DNA of 53,829 nucleotides from Planctomycetaceae bacterium. Its GTDB lineage: Bacteria > Planctomycetota > Planctomycetia > Pirellulales > UBA1268. The stretch's first letter is position 1; the number at the start of each line of letters is the position of its first letter. Shown here piece after piece: positions 51,087 through 53,829 of the stretch. The stretch covers positions 1-53,829 of the forward strand of contig CANHCU010000010.1 in the NCBI GenBank assembly GCA_947459185.1. Direction: 5' to 3'. Below the pieces are notes generated by a model that searched no databases, was not told where the DNA came from, and saw only the letters and a list, made by a program, of their open reading frames with translations. The translations under genes were made by a program, and so were the position numbers.

Positions 51087-52441
51087 TTCAGCCTGCTGGG
51101 CCCGGCAGCGATCTCGACCCGGTGCCAGCGACGCTCACGCCCGAGGCCGCGGCCGGGATCGACTGGCACTGCATCGTGATCGGCGCCGGCCCGGCCGGCG
51201 CGGCGGTGGCGATCCGACTGGCCCGTCGCGGCCAGCGGGTCTTGCTCGTCGATCGCTCGGCGATGCCTCGCCCCAAGGTCTGCGGCTGCTGCCTCTCGCC
51301 GCTTGCGATCGCTGAACTCGCCTCGCTCTGCCCGCTCGGTGGGTTCCCCACGCCGCTGCCGTTGACGAACGTCTGCCTCGTGTCGGCAGGGCGGTCGGTC
51401 CGCATGCCCCTGCCGGGTGGCGGCGTGCTGTCGCGTGAAGGGCTCGACACTGCGCTCGTCCGGCAGGCAATCGCCGCGGGCGCCGACTGGCTGCCACACA
51501 CGCTGGTCGAGGCCATCCAGGAGGAGCTCGCTTCTGAGAAGCCGGCCGCCGGTGCGCAGGAAGGTGTGACGATCGTAGCACGCGCGACGACCGCGGAGCC
51601 GCAGACGCCCGTCCTCTTCCATGCTCGCGTGGCCGTGATCGCCGCGGGGCTCGCCGACACGATCCGCATTGCATCGTCGCGTCTTCCATCGGCTGACTGC
51701 TCCGGATCGATCGCCGGCAGCCCCGCTCGGCAGGCAGCTCATGATCGACGCGGTCGCCACGTAGCACCGGGCAGCCGCATCGGCGTGGGCGCCACGGTCG
51801 CCGCCGCGGCGTCAGGCCATCGCATAGCGGCCCTCGACCTGCCCGTGGGCGAACTCGTAATGGCTGTCGGCAGGTATGGCTACTGCGGCCTCGTCCGCCT
51901 CGAGGACGGCAGGATCGATCTGGCCGCCGCGGTAGACCGAAGGCTCCTCGCCGATGAAGGCAGCCCGGCCGCAGGGATCGTCCACCTGCTCCACGAGGCT
52001 TTCGGCGCGAGCCCACTCGCCACGGGCATGGAGTCTGTGATGCAGGCGGTGCCACACGCGACCTTTCGGGCCACGCCGCCCCTCACGCATCAGTCGTCGC
52101 GGATCGCCGGAGCCACTGAGCGAATCTTCCGCGTGGGAGATGCCGCCGGCTATGTGGAGCCGTTCACCGGAGAGGGCATGGGCTGGGCGTTGGCCTGCGG
52201 CCGGATTCTCGCCGAATCGCTGCTCGGCCACAGTGCCACAGCAGCCGCCAACTACCGGTTGGCCCACAGCCGCCTGTTCGCCGCACACCACGCCCGCTGC
52301 CGCTGGGTTGCCCGCGGCGTCCGTCAGCAGAAACTCGTGTCCGGGGCCGTGTGGCTCGCCGGTCTCATGCCGTGGGCGGCCGGGCGGGCCGTGCCCCTGC
52401 TCGTGGGGGCCGCAGTGCCGGGCCCCCAAGGCCGCCGCTGA
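51083..52441 (+). CDS. FAD-dependent oxidoreductase, geranylgeranyl-reductase-like
   Basis: A 452-residue flavoprotein. The dinucleotide-binding fold is CIVIGAGPAGAAVAIRLARRG (GxGxxG), preceded by a 28-residue N-terminal extension. RPKVCGCCLSP is a Cys-containing loop seen in this family. RIFRVGDAAGYVEPFTGEGMGWAL is the second FAD motif, and the C-terminal part is helical. Relatives reduce or oxidise prenyl/polyketide rings. It overlaps the methyltransferase stop by ATGA and is surely co-translated. The substrate is unknown; the usual polyketide synthase partner is missing from this window. Confidence 0.9.
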   Translation: MIQPAGPGSDLDPVPATLTPEAAAGIDWHCIVIGAGPAGAAVAIRLARRGQRVLLVDRSAMPRPKVCGCCLSPLAIAELASLCPLGGFPTPLPLTNVCLVSAGRSVRMPLPGGGVLSREGLDTALVRQAIAAGADWLPHTLVEAIQEELASEKPAAGAQEGVTIVARATTAEPQTPVLFHARVAVIAAGLADTIRIASSRLPSADCSGSIAGSPARQAAHDRRGRHVAPGSRIGVGATVAAAASGHRIAALDLPVGELVMAVGRYGYCGLVRLEDGRIDLAAAVDRRLLADEGSPAAGIVHLLHEAFGASPLATGMESVMQAVPHATFRATPPLTHQSSRIAGATERIFRVGDAAGYVEPFTGEGMGWALACGRILAESLLGHSATAAANYRLAHSRLFAAHHARCRWVARGVRQQKLVSGAVWLAGLMPWAAGRAVPLLVGAAVPGPQGRR

Positions 52442-52577
52442 CGCTCTTGTCCGCCGCCAGCAAGCCTGCTATTTCTCCGGCTCGACCACTCGCCGGAGCG
52501 TGCATTTGGCCTCCATCCCCATCGTCTTCGAACCGCTGTGGCCTCGCCCACACGCCGCAGTCCGTGCCGGCCATCTG

Positions 52578-53829
52578 ATGGCCCTGGCCGTCATGCTGCT
52601 GGCATGCCTGGCGGCCCCTGCACTGGCCGACGAGCCCCCCGGCACCTCCCCGCTGACACCGCTCGACACGTCGAGCCCGCGGGCCACACTGCGGAGTTTC
52701 TGCGACACCGTCGACCGCGTCTTCGTCAATCTCACCACCAAAGAGCGGACGCTCGCCTTGCGGGCCGAGACCAGGCACTTGATCCAGCAGGCCTTCACCT
52801 GCCTCGACGTATCGGCCATCGCCCCGACGCTGGTCGATTCGGAGGGCCGTCAGGCGATCGTCTGCCTCAAGGAGGTGCTCGACCGCATATCGCTGCCTGC
52901 CGCGGCGGACATTCCCGACGCCGCCGCCGCCAAGGCCGACGGCTTCAAACGCTGGCGGCTGCCTGGCACAGAGATCATGCTCACGCGGATCAGCGATGGT
53001 CCTCGGGAGGGCGACTTTGTTTTCAGTGCCGAGACGGTCACCCAAGCCGAACGGTTCTACGAGCTCATCCGCCTGCTGCCCTATCGCTCTGATGCCGGTA
53101 GCCCGGGGCTTCACGAGGCCTATGTCACGCTCGGCGGCTGGATGATCCCGGAGACGTTCATCCGCGCATTGCCGGCATGGGCCCACGCGAAGATTCTGGG
53201 CGAGACGCTCTGGCAGTGGACGGCAACACTTCTGCTGTTCATGGCTTCGAGTGCCGCCGTCTGGCACGCGTGGAAGCGGCCGCAGCCCCACACCGGCTCC
53301 GCCGGCCGCGACATCGTCGGCAGGCTGCTGCTGCCGGCCGTGCTGATCGCCGTCAGCCTCGCCTGCGACAACCTGCTCACGTCCCAGATCCGACTCACCG
53401 GCGACAACCTGCTCACCGCCAAAATTGGCCTCCGTGTGGTGACTCTGGCCGGGGTGCTCAGTGGCGTGCTGGTGACGATGTCGTGGCTCTGCGACCTGCT
53501 GATCAACACCCAAGGCATGCGACCGGAGGCGATCGACAGCCAGCTCATCCGGCTGGGCGGCAAGGTGCTGACGTTCGTCATTGTCTCCTGGATTCTGCTC
53601 AATGCCGCCGACTCGATCGGCATTCCGGTCACGCCGCTGATGGCCGGGCTGGGTGCCGGCGGCCTCGCGCTGGCGCTTGCCTCACAATACACGCTCGAAA
53701 ATCTCATCGCAGGTCTTGTGATCTTCGCCGACAAGCCGGTACGGATCGGGGACGACTGCCAGTTTGGCGGAGTCCGTGGCCATGTCGAAAGGATCGGTCT
53801 GCGTTCAACGCGGATTCGCGGCGCCGACC
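52578..53829 (+). CDS. MscS-family mechanosensitive channel, 3' end cut by window edge
   Basis: 417 codons are visible and the frame continues past the right edge. A signal sequence (ALAVMLLACLAAPALADE) leads into a helical periplasmic-type domain (about 30-215). Several membrane helices follow, then the MscS pore segment GLGAGGLALALASQYTLENLIAGL and IFADKPVRIGDDC at the start of the beta domain. The Gly/Ala-packed pore helix is characteristic of the family. It gates ions under membrane tension, so it is predicted to be an osmotic safety valve. An upstream start at GTG 52500 is possible. It follows the oxidoreductase by 136 bases. Confidence 0.9.
   Translation, partial: MALAVMLLACLAAPALADEPPGTSPLTPLDTSSPRATLRSFCDTVDRVFVNLTTKERTLALRAETRHLIQQAFTCLDVSAIAPTLVDSEGRQAIVCLKEVLDRISLPAAADIPDAAAAKADGFKRWRLPGTEIMLTRISDGPREGDFVFSAETVTQAERFYELIRLLPYRSDAGSPGLHEAYVTLGGWMIPETFIRALPAWAHAKILGETLWQWTATLLLFMASSAAVWHAWKRPQPHTGSAGRDIVGRLLLPAVLIAVSLACDNLLTSQIRLTGDNLLTAKIGLRVVTLAGVLSGVLVTMSWLCDLLINTQGMRPEAIDSQLIRLGGKVLTFVIVSWILLNAADSIGIPVTPLMAGLGAGGLALALASQYTLENLIAGLVIFADKPVRIGDDCQFGGVRGHVERIGLRSTRIRGAD

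Noticed and set aside
1-53829. CRISPR array, tRNA, rRNA, prophage or insertion sequence
   Set aside because: No regularly spaced repeats, no cloverleaf or rRNA-like stretch, and no transposase, integrase or phage structural gene was seen on either strand.

Overview
The window is GC-rich DNA that reads as a chromosomal stretch from a planctomycete, most likely of the Pirellulales. Supporting families are a DUF1559 pilin-like protein, an ECF sigma factor paired with a FecR-type regulator, a PSCyt1/DUF1549/DUF1553 cytochrome-like protein beside a DUF1501 Tat protein, a heme-binding dehydrogenase-like protein and a large surface protein with a degenerate LEPR-XLL-like N-terminus. The assignment rests on family recognition, since no rRNA or tRNA is visible.

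Layout. Positions 1-5102 (minus strand) hold a regulatory/envelope locus: ECF sigma factor, FecR-like membrane regulator, DUF1559 protein, small lipoprotein and a secreted protein cut by the left edge. An 18-nt motif is repeated upstream of two of these genes. A hairpin-rich 400-base gap ending in an intrinsic-terminator shape separates this from RidA and a GntP permease. Next come covarying small palindromes, a translationally coupled DUF2293/GGQ release-factor-like pair and an AAA/DUF4143 ATPase. Positions 10417-16888 carry the PSD1-DUF1501-small protein-ChrA run. Positions 17059-20412 encode a 1117-residue surface protein that is an internal tandem duplication and fits no family I recognise. 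Positions 20561-30370 hold housekeeping and accessory genes: PfkB kinase, EEP nuclease, CopZ-like protein, TIM-barrel isomerase, bioA, a compact propeller-heme protein, a second DUF4143 ATPase, leuB and an esterase.

Positions 30389-31321 are a graveyard of truncated genes: an antitoxin-like tail, a signal-peptide start, a nucleotidyltransferase head with its overlapping partner, and an ECF sigma head. Next is a divergent redox cluster: DHDPS-like lyase, SDR and cytochrome P450 on the minus strand, and an Old Yellow Enzyme homologue on the plus strand. A perfect 12-bp inverted repeat lies in the shared control region. This cluster and the duplicated surface protein are the best candidates for undescribed biology here.

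The right third holds a divergent rpiA/pgl pair (pentose phosphate), a HAD phosphatase, an RND efflux operon with a DUF2252 gene, cardiolipin synthase and a methionine-salvage run mtnB-mtnD-mtnC. It ends with a FIST protein, a proline-rich lipoprotein, a methyltransferase/FAD-oxidoreductase pair and an MscS-family channel cut by the right edge.

All calls come from reading translated sequence and motifs. No database search was possible, so family names are recognition-based and functions of orphan proteins are left open.
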